Source: Streptomyces oryzae
Lineage (GTDB): Bacteria > Actinomycetota > Actinomycetes > Streptomycetales > Streptomycetaceae
Length of the DNA: 42,896 nt
Direction: 5' to 3'
NCBI RefSeq assembly: GCF_017676365.1
Contig: NZ_JADKMA010000037.1
Span: 1-42,896 of the forward strand
Position numbers and translations under genes: made by a program. Below are positions 1-8,326 of the stretch, piece after piece. Positions within the stretch are counted from its first letter, which is position 1. Each line of letters opens with the position of its first letter. Below the pieces are notes generated by a model. The model saw only the letters and a program-made list of their open reading frames with translations, ran no database searches and was not told the DNA's origin.

Positions 1-9
1 GGCCCCGGC

Positions 10-1185
10 TCAGCAAGAGGTGGTGTTCTCCGCAAGACCCAGGCGCCACGGGAGCTGCGGGTAGTCGCCGCCGGCCGAGGGGTCCATGCCCTGGTAGAGG
101 AGCTGGAGATGGCAGGGGTCCAGAGTCATGGACTGGTCGTTGCCGGTGCGGATCAGCTCGCCGTGGCTGATGTCCTGTGTCCAGGCGCCCCCGGGGAAGG
201 TGACGTTGCTACTGCGGGCGAAGGGGTGGGACTCGGTGTCCGCCAGCGGCTGCCACCGGCCGGTCAGTCCCTCTGCGGTGAAGGAGCGGTAGTAACGCCG
301 GTCGCCGCTGCCGATGGCTTCCATGATCAGCAGGTAGGTGTTGGTGTCCTTGACGCGGTAGACGGCCTCGCCCTCGAACAGCCGGTTGCGGTCGGGGTCC
401 TGGAGGACGATCTGTGTGTTGCCGAAGCCGTTGGGGAAGTCGGCGACGGTGGTTTCGGCCCGGTAGAGGTGGCCGTTGTCGTCGGCGGAGAACAGATAGC
501 ACTTGTTCTCGTCACAGATGACCCAGTAGTCGAGCCAGGCGCCGTTGCCCATGTTCTGGCGGACGATGTCGGGCACCTGGTCCTGGAAGTTGCGCGGTGC
601 GGACCAGCTCGTGGGGTCGTTGATGTTGCGGGTGGTGGAGTAGGAGGGCAGGCCCGTCTGGTAGACGAGGTACCACTCGTCCTTGGGCGCGAAGTAGAAG
701 GCGTGCGGTGCGGCGCGGTAGCCGGGTCCGATGTCGGAGGCGGTCTCCAGGTGGGTCTGGGGCGCGGTGGCGGCCTGGGACCAGTCGGTGAAGCTGGTGT
801 GGGCCAGGCTCCAGTCACCCGAGGTGTCGGCAGTGGTCATGAACACATGCCATTTGCCGTTCTCGTCCTGGACCACCGACGGGTCCTTGACCGAGACCGA
901 GTTGCTGCCGTCCTGCTGCGGCGAGATCAGCGGACCGCTGGACGACCATCGAAAATTTTCGGGCAGGCCCTGTGCTCGGGGCACGCCCTGCTGCCTCTCC
1001 TGCCCCTCCAGTCCCGGTAACCCCTGCTGGGCAGCGGCCCGTCCGTCCCCCGACGGTAAGGACGCACGGTGCGATAACGACGCGGCCGGGACGGCGCCCA
1101 GCACCATGGCCAGCGCCAGACCAAGCAGAGTGGCCGCGACCGCTGGGACGGAACGCGGGCGGTGACGGTGCCTCAACAGCGGCAT
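10..1185 (-). CDS. Secreted GH62 alpha-L-arabinofuranosidase
   Basis: Predicted to remove arabinose side chains from arabinoxylan outside the cell. The 391-residue protein begins with a basic N-terminus and hydrophobic stretch (about residues 14-38), a signal peptide, then a Gln/Gly-rich linker to about residue 75. The rest is one GH62 five-bladed propeller domain: it opens LPENFRWSSSGP, has the catalytic-base motif VKDPSVV near residue 99, DIGPGYRAAPHAF, and the acid motif FEGEAVYRV near residue 270, ending with a typical C-terminal Cys. Length fits a GH62 catalytic domain without a carbohydrate-binding module. The ATG at 1185 follows a GAGGGAG ribosome site 7 nt away. It lies downstream of the GH3 gene but behind a 254-nt gap containing a candidate repressor palindrome, so it likely has its own promoter. 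The family call is confident; exact substrate preference is inferred. Confidence 0.93.
   Translation of the reverse strand: MPLLRHRHRPRSVPAVAATLLGLALAMVLGAVPAASLSHRASLPSGDGRAAAQQGLPGLEGQERQQGVPRAQGLPENFRWSSSGPLISPQQDGSNSVSVKDPSVVQDENGKWHVFMTTADTSGDWSLAHTSFTDWSQAATAPQTHLETASDIGPGYRAAPHAFYFAPKDEWYLVYQTGLPSYSTTRNINDPTSWSAPRNFQDQVPDIVRQNMGNGAWLDYWVICDENKCYLFSADDNGHLYRAETTVADFPNGFGNTQIVLQDPDRNRLFEGEAVYRVKDTNTYLLIMEAIGSGDRRYYRSFTAEGLTGRWQPLADTESHPFARSSNVTFPGGAWTQDISHGELIRTGNDQSMTLDPCHLQLLYQGMDPSAGGDYPQLPWRLGLAENTTSC
950..961. promoter_or_regulatory. Palindrome CGAAAATTTTCG inside GH62 gene
   Basis: A perfect 12-bp palindrome at the codons for PENFR of the GH62 protein. It is identical to the palindrome at 1368-1379 upstream of the same gene and close to the one at 5154-5165 before the importer. 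It may be a second, intragenic repressor site, or a chance result of the codons; it spells a conserved GH62 segment, which weakens the regulatory reading. Confidence 0.35.
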
Positions 1186-1367
1186 AAGGTACTCCCTCGC
1201 AGCTCAGCGGTGTCGTCGCGGCACGTTGCCAGAGGGCACGGGCCCGAACCGGCGCCATACGACGACATCCGATATTTCGAACAGCGGTCGGAAACTCAGA
1301 CGTGGGGAGGATCGAGCGCCCAGCCGTACACGTCAATGCCCCACCCGGAAAACTTTCAAAATCAAGC

Positions 1368-1379
1368 CGAAAATTTTCG
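1368..1379. promoter_or_regulatory. Candidate BxlR-type operator before GH62
   Basis: A perfect 12-bp palindrome CGAAAATTTTCG in the GH3-GH62 intergenic gap, about 185 nt upstream of the GH62 start codon. Published work on the Streptomyces thermoviolaceus BxlR repressor describes a CGAA-N-TTCG inverted repeat as its target; this site contains both half-sites with a longer AT centre. Binding by the LacI-family protein encoded at 3977-5008 is inferred. Confidence 0.55.
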
Positions 1380-1439
1380 ACATCAGCGAGCAGGACGGCG
1401 GAGCCAACAGCAGGCCGCAGCAGGCGGCCATGCGCCGGA

Positions 1440-3899
1440 TCAACTGAGGTGCGACGGAGTGTGCAGCATCCGGTCATGGCCGGCCGTGCGTACCGGGCCG
1501 GTCAGTCGGACGGTGCCGCGCAGCCGGATGTCGCTGCTGGAGGCACCGATCATGACGGTGATCTCGCCGGGTTCGACGATCCGGTGCATCTCGGGGCCGG
1601 TGTAGGCGAGCCGGTCGGAGTGCAGCCGGAAGGCCACCCGGCGCTGCTGGCCCGGCGCGAGGTGGACGCGGACGAAGCCGGTCAACTGAGTGACAGGGCG
1701 GGGCAGTTGGGCGACCGGATCGGCGGTGTAGAGCTGGACGACCTCGGTGCCGGGGCTTTCACCGGTGTTGCTGACCTGGCAGCTGATTTCCACCTCTCCG
1801 TCGGTGGGGATCTCTTCGGCGCTGAGCGACAGCCCGGAGTAGGCGAAGGTCGTGTACGACAGTCCGTGGCCGAAGGGGTAGGCGGGGGTGGGATCCAGGT
1901 TGCTGACGCCCTGGCTGTTGCCGCCCAGCGGAGGGTGCAGATAGGTGCCGGGCTGGCCGCCCGGCGTACGGGGGATCTGTACCGGCAGCTTGCCGGAGGG
2001 GACGATCCGGCCGGTGAGGACGCCGGCCAGCGCCGAGCCGCCTTCCTCGCCGGGGAAGAACGCCTGGAGGGCGGCGGCCACGCGCCCCGCGTAGGCGCCG
2101 AGTGCGTAGGGGCGTCCGGAGACGACCAGCAGGACGAGAGGCGTGCCGGTCGCCAGCAGCGCCTCGACCAGTTCGCCCTGTACGCCCGGGAGCGACAGGT
2201 CCTCCGCGTCGCAGCCCTCGCCGGAGGTGCCGCGGCCGAACAGCCCGGCGCGGTCACCGACCACGGCGACGCAGACATCGGCCTGACCGGCCGCGGCCGC
2301 GGCTGCCCCGAAGCCGCTGCGGTCCGCGTCCTTGACCGGGCATCCCCGCTGATAGGTGATCCGAGTGCCGGGCAGCTCGTCGGTGAGCGCTTCGAGCAGG
2401 GTGGCAGCCGCGATGCCGTTGTCGTGGCCGGGGTGGTGAGGGAGTACGTGGTTGGGGAAGGAGTAGCAGCCGAAGAAGGCGTTGGCGTCGTCCGCGCAGG
2501 GGCCGACCAGCGCGAGAGTGGCCACCTCGGGGGCCAACGGCAGTGGCCCCCGGCCCCCTTGGCCGTTTTCGAGCAGGACGATGCTCTCCTCCGCCAGCTG
2601 CCGGGCGATGTCCCGATGGGCGGGCGGGTCGAGGTCGGGGTCGAGGTCGACTGCTTCGTCGGCTCCGGCCGGCCCTTCGACGTCCCCCGCCTCGCCCCCC
2701 ACTCCGGCCGACCCGTCGCCGTTCGTCCGCTCGTCTCCGTGGCACTGCCCGTCGGCGTCCGGGCCGGGCGTGCTGCCGCCGGTCGTACTGCCGCCGCCGT
2801 CGAGCAACCCCAGGTCGGCCTTCTGACGCAGTACGCGGCGCGCGGCGCGGTCGACGAGTTCCTCGGGAACCTGGCCGCTGCGCACGAGTTCGGCCAGTGG
2901 TGGGCCGAAGCACAGGGTGTCGGGCAGCTCCACATCGATGCCCGCCTCCAGGGCGCGTGCTCCCGCCTCGCCGTCGGACGCGGCGACGCGGTGCATCGTA
3001 CGGAGGAAGGCGATGGACCAGTAGTCGGAGACGACCGTGCCCTCGAACCCCCACTCGTCCCGCAGCAGTCGGGTGAGCAGCCACGGGTCGGCCCCGGCGG
3101 GTACGCCGTCCACATCGGCGTAGGAGTTCATCACCGACCGGGCGCCCCCGTCCCGCAGCGCCGTCTCGAAAGGGGGCAGGATCACGTCCGCGAACTCCCG
3201 CCGTCCCATGGAGACGGGGGCGTGGTTGCGGGCGGCGGCTGAGCCCGAGTAGCCGGCGAAGTGCTTGAGCGTGGCGATGATCCCGGCGCTCTCCAGCCCC
3301 CGCGCATAGGCGGTTCCCGTCATGGCGACGAGATACGGGTCCTCGCCGAGCGTCTCCTCGACCCGGCCCCAGCGGTAGTCGCGTACGACGTCCAGTACCG
3401 GTGCGAGCCCCTGATGGACCCCGACCCGGCGCATGCTCGCGCCGATCGCCCGCGCCATGCGCTCGACCAGCGGCGGGTCGAACGCCGCAGCCCAGGCGAG
3501 GGCGGCGGGGAAGACGGTCGCGCGGTGCGTGGTGAAGCCGGTGAGGCACTCTTCGTGGGCGATGGCGGGAATGCCCAGCCGCGTGTTGTCCCGCAGCTCC
3601 TGCTGGAGGGAGGCGAGCCGCCGTACCCCCTCGGCCGGCTCGACGGGCTTGCTGCCGAAGGGGCGGGTGAGATGGCCGAGCCCGTCCTTGCTCGCCGCCG
3701 CGAAGTCGGACTGGCGGGCGAAGACGTCCTGCATGGGCGCCACATTGCCGCCGACCCGCTCCACGCCCTGCCATGCGCTGCCGAGCTGGGCGAGCTTCTC
3801 CCCCAGCGTCATCTCGGCCAGCAGCTCCTCGACCCGGAGCTCGCTGGGGCGGCCCGGGTCCGGCCAGGAGGAGGTCGAGGGCGAGGTCGATGAGGTCAT
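1440..3899 (-). CDS. GH3 beta-xylosidase/beta-glucosidase
   Basis: Intracellular (no signal peptide) glycosidase predicted to hydrolyse imported xylo- or cello-oligosaccharides. Of 819 residues, the N-terminal half is the GH3 TIM barrel (PVLDVVRDYRWGRVEETLGEDP, TLKHFAGYS) with the nucleophile Asp in VVSDYW near residue 290. Then come the alpha/beta sandwich domain and a C-terminal fibronectin-III-like domain (ISCQVSNTGESPGTEVVQLY). Unusually, about 60 Gly/Asp/Thr-rich residues (about 360-420) are inserted between the first two domains. The ATG at 3899 lies in a much longer open frame that runs antisense through the importer; the protein-like sequence starts here with a GGGAGG ribosome site. 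It sits 77 nt downstream of the LacI gene on the same strand, as expected of the bxlA gene of bxl clusters. Xylosidase versus glucosidase activity cannot be settled by reading. Confidence 0.92.
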   Translation of the reverse strand: MTSSTSPSTSSWPDPGRPSELRVEELLAEMTLGEKLAQLGSAWQGVERVGGNVAPMQDVFARQSDFAAASKDGLGHLTRPFGSKPVEPAEGVRRLASLQQELRDNTRLGIPAIAHEECLTGFTTHRATVFPAALAWAAAFDPPLVERMARAIGASMRRVGVHQGLAPVLDVVRDYRWGRVEETLGEDPYLVAMTGTAYARGLESAGIIATLKHFAGYSGSAAARNHAPVSMGRREFADVILPPFETALRDGGARSVMNSYADVDGVPAGADPWLLTRLLRDEWGFEGTVVSDYWSIAFLRTMHRVAASDGEAGARALEAGIDVELPDTLCFGPPLAELVRSGQVPEELVDRAARRVLRQKADLGLLDGGGSTTGGSTPGPDADGQCHGDERTNGDGSAGVGGEAGDVEGPAGADEAVDLDPDLDPPAHRDIARQLAEESIVLLENGQGGRGPLPLAPEVATLALVGPCADDANAFFGCYSFPNHVLPHHPGHDNGIAAATLLEALTDELPGTRITYQRGCPVKDADRSGFGAAAAAAGQADVCVAVVGDRAGLFGRGTSGEGCDAEDLSLPGVQGELVEALLATGTPLVLLVVSGRPYALGAYAGRVAAALQAFFPGEEGGSALAGVLTGRIVPSGKLPVQIPRTPGGQPGTYLHPPLGGNSQGVSNLDPTPAYPFGHGLSYTTFAYSGLSLSAEEIPTDGEVEISCQVSNTGESPGTEVVQLYTADPVAQLPRPVTQLTGFVRVHLAPGQQRRVAFRLHSDRLAYTGPEMHRIVEPGEITVMIGASSSDIRLRGTVRLTGPVRTAGHDRMLHTPSHLS

Positions 3900-3976
3900 G
3901 GTGCCTCCCTTGCGGTGGTGGAATGGCCGTCGTACGGCGGTCGGCCGACCGGCCGGGGGGCAACGGGGCGCGCTGG

Positions 3977-5008
3977 TCAGCCCGCTGCGGGCGGCGGTGC
4001 TGTGGAGTCCCGGACCACGAGCTGGGTGGCGAGCTCCACCCGGTGGCTGTCGAGGGGCAGCCCTGCGCCGAGCCGCAGCAGCGTGCGCAGCGCGGCCCGG
4101 CCGATCTCGGCGAACGGCTGCCGGACGGTGGTCAGCGGAGGGGCCGAGGTGCTGGCGGCGAAGGTGTCGTCGAACCCGACGACGCTGACATCCTGCGGTA
4201 CGCGCAGGCCGTTCACCCGCGCTGCCTCGATGACACCGAACGCTTCGTCGTCGTTGGCGGCGAAGACGGCGGTGGGCGCCTCCTCCAGGGTGAACAGCTC
4301 CAGTGCGGCCTCGTAGGCCGGCTTGAACTGGAAGTCGCCCTGCCGGATGAGCCGGGGATCGGGGCTGAGGCCGGCGGCGGCCAGCGCCGCCTGATAGCCG
4401 TGCAGCCGGGCCGTGTTGCAGGTGCCGTCGGGCCGGCCCTGGATCATGGCGATGCGGCGGTGGCCGAGCCGCAGCAGATGCTCGGTGGCGGCCATGCCGC
4501 CGCTGAAGTTGGTCGCGCCGATGCTCGGCACGTTCTCGTCGGGCATGTTCATCGGGTCGATCAGCACCAGCGGGATACCGGCCTGGTCGAACTGGGCGCG
4601 CTGTCCCGGGGTGAGTTCGGAGGTCACCAGAATGACGCCCTCGCGTCCGGCGTGTGCGGTCCTGCGGGCCCAGGACACCCCCAGCGGGTCGTCGGGAGTC
4701 ACCCCGATGACGACGTCGACGCCTGCCTCGGCGGCGGCTTCGGTCACCCCGCGGGTGATGACCAGGCTGTTCGGGCTGATCAGCGCGTCGAAAGTCAGGT
4801 CGATGGTCCGGACGGGCGGCTGCGGCCGGCCCGTACCGCGGGCCACATAGCCGTGCTCGGCCAGCAACTCCTCGATCCGCGCGCGGGTTTCGGGAGCGAC
4901 GTCGCTGCGGCCGTTGACCACCTTGGAGACCGTCGCGACGGAGACACCGGCGGCCTCGGCGATGCCGGTCAACGTGGTCCGGCCGCGCTGACCGGCTCTC
5001 TTCGTCAT
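3977..5008 (-). CDS. LacI-family repressor (BxlR-like)
   Basis: Transcriptional repressor, predicted to release operators when a xylo-oligosaccharide is bound. The 343-residue protein has the LacI helix-turn-helix at residues 13-35 (TGIAEAAGVSVATVSKVVNG), a hinge helix near residue 60, and a periplasmic-binding-protein fold with DFQFKPAYEAALELF and TAVFAANDDEAFGVIEAA segments and the QPFAEIGRAA motif near the C-terminus. The ATG at 5008 was chosen because AAAGGA lies 5 nt upstream and the HTH starts at the usual distance; an upstream in-frame Met would add 21 residues of non-family sequence. It is divergent from the importer genes with a 184-nt shared promoter region and probably co-transcribed with the GH3 gene. 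Role assigned from the family and position; ligand inferred. Confidence 0.9.
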   Translation of the reverse strand: MTKRAGQRGRTTLTGIAEAAGVSVATVSKVVNGRSDVAPETRARIEELLAEHGYVARGTGRPQPPVRTIDLTFDALISPNSLVITRGVTEAAAEAGVDVVIGVTPDDPLGVSWARRTAHAGREGVILVTSELTPGQRAQFDQAGIPLVLIDPMNMPDENVPSIGATNFSGGMAATEHLLRLGHRRIAMIQGRPDGTCNTARLHGYQAALAAAGLSPDPRLIRQGDFQFKPAYEAALELFTLEEAPTAVFAANDDEAFGVIEAARVNGLRVPQDVSVVGFDDTFAASTSAPPLTTVRQPFAEIGRAALRTLLRLGAGLPLDSHRVELATQLVVRDSTAPPPAAG

Positions 5009-5099
5009 ACAAGTCCTTTCGAAGCCTGCCGAAAACGATAGCGCAAGATTTCGGGCGCTGCCATACGTCAATTTCGGTGCCCTGAAGGCGGCTTGACCC

Positions 5100-5128
5100 T
5101 TGACCGGCCCTGGGGAGGCTTCTACGTT
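5100..5128 (+). promoter_or_regulatory. Probable sigma-70-type promoter of importer operon
   Basis: TTGACC at 5100-5105 and TACGTT at 5123-5128 are separated by exactly 17 nt and face the solute-binding-protein gene. Transcription would begin near 5135, placing the CGAAA/TTTCG operator at about +20, a position where a bound repressor would block elongation. A second TTGACC lies 7 nt further upstream (5093-5098). Confidence 0.5.
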
Positions 5129-5153
5129 GTCGGCTCAGCATGGGCCGCAGTTG

Positions 5154-5165
5154 CGAAATTTTTCG
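5154..5165. promoter_or_regulatory. Candidate BxlR-type operator before importer
   Basis: CGAAATTTTTCG, a near-perfect dyad with one central mismatch, 28 nt upstream of the importer start codon and just downstream of the predicted promoter. It shares both half-sites with the perfect palindromes at 1368-1379 and 950-961. The family of sites supports a regulon under the adjacent LacI-type repressor. Confidence 0.6.
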
Positions 5166-5192
5166 GATCGCGCCAGAGCGAAGGAGTTCACG

Positions 5193-6509
5193 ATGGCCGG
5201 AGTCCCTCTCCGTAGCACCCTCGCCGCCGGCGCGGTGGCGCTGGCGCTCACCGTCACGGCCTGCGGCAGCAGTGGGCGCACCGTCTCGGGCGGCTCCGGC
5301 GACGGCGTACTCGTGTGGGCGCTGACGCAGGGCTCCGAGACGACGTTCCGCGCTTCCGCCAAGGAGTGGAACAAGGCACACCCGGACAGAAAGATCGACA
5401 TCCAGTTCTTCCAGAACGACCCCTACAAGCAGAAGCTGCGTACCGCCGTCGGCGCGGGCAACGGGCCGGTGCTCTTCGAGAACTGGGGCGGCGGCGGACT
5501 CAAGAGCTATGTGGACGCGGGCAAGGCCGCCGACCTCACTCCCGAGCTGGAGAAGAACCCGCGCTGGAAGAACCGCATCTTCCCCTCGGTGCTGCGCTCC
5601 ACCACCTTCGACGGCAAGATCTACGGCGTCCCGGCCAACGGCGTACAGCCCGTCGTCCTCTACTACAACAAGCAGCTGTTCAAGAAGGCCGGAGCCCGGC
5701 CCCCGAAGAGCTGGGAGGACCTGCTGGCCCTGGTGAAGACCTTCAAAGCCGAGGGGATCGCTCCGCTCGCCATGGGCGGCGGCTCCAAGTGGCCGGATCT
5801 GATGTGGCTGGAGTACCTCGTCGACCGCATCGGCGGACCGCGGGCCTTCGCGGACATAGCCGCCGGCAAGAAGGGCGCCTGGTCGGCCCCCGCCATCCGC
5901 AAAGCCGCCGGGATGATCCGGCAGCTGGTGGAAGCCGGCGGTTTCGCGAAGGGCTTCACCTCCGTCTCCGCCGACACCGGACAGGCCGAGGCGCAGCTGT
6001 ACACGGGCAAGGCGGCGATGCTGCTGCAGGGCAGCTGGGGGTACGGCACCATCAGGACCGGCGCCTCGAAGTTCGTGGCCGAAGGCCACCTGGGCTGGAC
6101 CGGCTTCCCCGCCGTCAAGGGCGGCAAGGGCGACGTGAAGAACGTCGTCGGCAACCCGGCGAACTTCTACTCCGTCTCCGCGCAAGCCTCCGGCAAGGAG
6201 AAGAAGACCGCCGTCTCCTACCTCAAGGACGGGGTCTACAACGACTCCTACGTCGACAACCTCCTCAAGGGCGGCGACGTCCCGCCCGTCAAGAACCTGG
6301 ACGCCGAGTTGAAGAGCGCGGACAACCCGGACTGGCTCTCCTACGTCTACGGCCTGACCCGCGACGCGGACAGCTTCCAGCTCTCCTGGGACCAGGCGCT
6401 CGACCCGGAGCTCGGCGACGCACTGCTGACCCACCTCGACCAGCTCTTCCTCGGCAAGATCAGTCCCAAGCAGTTCTGCGCGCAGATGGACCGGGCGGCA
6501 GCGAAGTGA
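5193..6509 (+). CDS. Sugar ABC transporter substrate-binding lipoprotein
   Basis: Captures oligosaccharides at the cell surface for the two permeases encoded next. The 438-residue protein has a signal peptide and lipobox ending in Cys24 (LTVTACGSS), then an extracellular solute-binding family 1 domain: VWALTQGSETTFRASAKEW, LFENWGGGG, IYGVPANGVQPVVLYYNKQLF, and AAMLLQGSWGYGTI. This resembles BxlE-type xylobiose-binding proteins. The ATG at 5193 follows AAGGAG by 7 nt; an upstream in-frame start would put 31 non-signal residues before the lipoprotein signal and was rejected. The stop overlaps the GTG start of the first permease (GTGA). Regulation by the divergent LacI-type repressor is supported by the operator in the leader. 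Substrate is inferred from the neighbouring xylan enzymes. Confidence 0.92.
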   Translation: MAGVPLRSTLAAGAVALALTVTACGSSGRTVSGGSGDGVLVWALTQGSETTFRASAKEWNKAHPDRKIDIQFFQNDPYKQKLRTAVGAGNGPVLFENWGGGGLKSYVDAGKAADLTPELEKNPRWKNRIFPSVLRSTTFDGKIYGVPANGVQPVVLYYNKQLFKKAGARPPKSWEDLLALVKTFKAEGIAPLAMGGGSKWPDLMWLEYLVDRIGGPRAFADIAAGKKGAWSAPAIRKAAGMIRQLVEAGGFAKGFTSVSADTGQAEAQLYTGKAAMLLQGSWGYGTIRTGASKFVAEGHLGWTGFPAVKGGKGDVKNVVGNPANFYSVSAQASGKEKKTAVSYLKDGVYNDSYVDNLLKGGDVPPVKNLDAELKSADNPDWLSYVYGLTRDADSFQLSWDQALDPELGDALLTHLDQLFLGKISPKQFCAQMDRAAAK

Positions 6510-7414
6510 GTGCCCCCGGCGCCTCGGGGGCTGCCGGCTCCCGCAGCAGCGGCGGTGCGCCCTTTGTGATGGCGGCCCCGGCGCTGGCGCTGTTCTCGCT
6601 CTTCGCGCTGGTACCGATGGCCATCGTCGGCTACTTGAGCTTCACGCGCTGGAACGGGCTGGGCAGCCCCTCCTGGACCGGGTCCGACAACTGGCGCGAG
6701 GCGCTGACCAGCGACGTGACCCGCCACGCGCTGTGGCTCACGGCCAAGTTCATGGTGGTGTCCTGGCTGGTGCAGACCCCGGTCAGTCTGCTGCTGGGCG
6801 TCTTCGTCGCCGGCCGGCAGCGCTATCGGACCCTGCTCGCCGTCGTCTACTTCGTGCCGATGCTCATCTCCGCCGCCGCGCTGGCCATCATCTTCAAGAA
6901 CCTGCTGGACCCCAACTTCGGCCTCGGCGCCACCCTCGGCCTGCCCCTGCTCGACCACAACTGGCTGGGCGACCCGCAACTCGCCTTCTATACCACGGTG
7001 TTCGTCGTCGCCTGGCAGTTCGTGCCCTTCCACACTCTGCTCTACCAGGCCGGCACCCGCCAGATACCGGCTTCTCTCTACGAGGCCGCCGCCATCGACG
7101 GTGCCGGGAGACTCGCCCAGTTCCGGCACATCACGCTGCCCCAGCTGAGGTACACCATCGTCACCTCTTCGACGCTGATGCTGGTGGGCTCGCTCACCTA
7201 CTTCGACGTGGTCTTCGTCCTCACCGGCGGCGGCCCCGGTCTGGCCACCCGCTTCCTGCCGCTCGATATGTACATCACCGGTTTCCAGAGCAACGAGATG
7301 GGCAGGGCGAGCGCCATTTCCGTCGTTCTCGTCGCCGTCGGCCTGCTCCTCTCCCTGATCATCGTCCGCTTCTCCGGGTTCTCCCGGATGCGCAGCCAGC
7401 AGGCAGGTATGTGA
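6506..7414 (+). CDS. Sugar ABC transporter permease 1 (BxlF-like)
   Basis: First membrane subunit of the oligosaccharide importer. About 302 residues with six hydrophobic segments, beginning FVMAAPALALFSLFALVPMAIVG, and a MalF-type EAA loop (YEAAAIDGAGRLAQFRHITLP) that docks the ATPase. The GTG at 6506 overlaps the stop codon of the binding-protein gene by 4 nt, the usual translational coupling, and is preferred over the long upstream open frame, which is antisense noise. The next permease starts 1 nt inside its stop codon. No ATPase gene lies nearby; in Streptomyces many such CUT1 importers share the MsiK ATPase encoded elsewhere, which is inferred here. Confidence 0.92.
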   Translation: MSAPGASGAAGSRSSGGAPFVMAAPALALFSLFALVPMAIVGYLSFTRWNGLGSPSWTGSDNWREALTSDVTRHALWLTAKFMVVSWLVQTPVSLLLGVFVAGRQRYRTLLAVVYFVPMLISAAALAIIFKNLLDPNFGLGATLGLPLLDHNWLGDPQLAFYTTVFVVAWQFVPFHTLLYQAGTRQIPASLYEAAAIDGAGRLAQFRHITLPQLRYTIVTSSTLMLVGSLTYFDVVFVLTGGGPGLATRFLPLDMYITGFQSNEMGRASAISVVLVAVGLLLSLIIVRFSGFSRMRSQQAGM

Positions 7415-8274
7415 TGTCCGCGCACTCCCCGACCTCCCACGCGCCGGCCGCCAGGCGGCTGCGCCGCGGCAACCCGCTCGGCGCGCTGGGCGGCCTGCTG
7501 TGGCTGCTGGTCGTCCTCGTTCCCGTCTACTGGGTCCTCGTCACGAGCCTGCGCAGCCGCGAGGGGTTCTTCGACGCCAACCCGCTGGCCGTGCCGTCCA
7601 GCCCCACCCTGGAGAACTACCGGCTGGTCCTGGACCACGACTTCGGGCGGTATCTCCTCAACAGCGCGCTCGTCACAGCGGGTGCCACGCTGCTGGTCCT
7701 CGCGGTGTCCTTCCTTGCCGCGTACGCCATCGTGCGCGGCACCGGCAGACTGCTGCGCTGGACCTTCAGCCTCTTCCTGCTCGGCCTCGCCATTCCGCTG
7801 CAGGCGACGATCATCCCGGTGTACTACCTGATCGCCAAGGCGCAGATGTACGACACCCTGGCAGCCGTCATCCTGCCCTCGGCGGCCTTCGCGATCCCGC
7901 TGACCGTCCTCATCCTCGTCAACTTCCTGCGGGACGTCCCCGACGAACTGTTCGAGTCGATGCGCGCCGACGGAGCCGGGCACTGGCGCATGCTGTGGAG
8001 CCTCGCGCTGCCCCTCTCCCGTCCCGCGCTGATCACCGTCACCCTCTACGACGCGCTGAACGTGTGGAACGGCTTCCTCTTCCCGCTGATCCTCACTCAG
8101 AGCCCCGACCAGCGCGTCCTGCCGCTGTTCGTATGGAGCTTCCAGGGGGAGTTCACCATCAACGTCCCGGCCGTACTGGCCGCCGTCGTCCTCTCCACCC
8201 TGCCGGTCCTCGCCCTCTACGCCGTCGGCCGCCGCCAGCTCATCAGCGGCCTGACCGCCGGCTTCGGCAAATAG
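7414..8274 (+). CDS. Sugar ABC transporter permease 2 (BxlG-like)
   Basis: Second membrane subunit of the importer, 286 residues. A first membrane helix (LGGLLWLLVVLVPVYWVLV) is followed by LRSREGFF, typical of MalG-type permeases, and the EAA loop FESMRADGAGHWRMLWSLALP lies near residue 190. It ends LISGLTAGFGK, a common C-terminus of this family that contacts the ATPase. The ATG at 7414 overlaps the preceding stop (TGATG), so the three importer genes form one operon. The cluster ends here: the next gene is convergent, with a GC-rich 52-nt gap containing the self-complementary GCCCGGCCGGGC that could help termination. Confidence 0.92.
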   Translation: MSAHSPTSHAPAARRLRRGNPLGALGGLLWLLVVLVPVYWVLVTSLRSREGFFDANPLAVPSSPTLENYRLVLDHDFGRYLLNSALVTAGATLLVLAVSFLAAYAIVRGTGRLLRWTFSLFLLGLAIPLQATIIPVYYLIAKAQMYDTLAAVILPSAAFAIPLTVLILVNFLRDVPDELFESMRADGAGHWRMLWSLALPLSRPALITVTLYDALNVWNGFLFPLILTQSPDQRVLPLFVWSFQGEFTINVPAVLAAVVLSTLPVLALYAVGRRQLISGLTAGFGK

Positions 8275-8326
8275 CTCCGGCCCGGCCGGGCGTCGGTCCA
8301 CCGGGGGCGAAGCCCGGCCCCGCGGG

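Noticed and set aside
1440..6434. A 1664-codon open frame on the minus strand spanning GH3, LacI and importer genes.
   Set aside because: Only the 3' part (1440-3899) is protein-like; the rest is antisense to the binding-protein gene or out of frame with LacI, a high-GC shadow.
8275..8326. GCCCGGCCGGGC as a definite terminator between convergent genes.
   Set aside because: The palindrome has no loop and other pairings are weak, so it was only mentioned with the permease.
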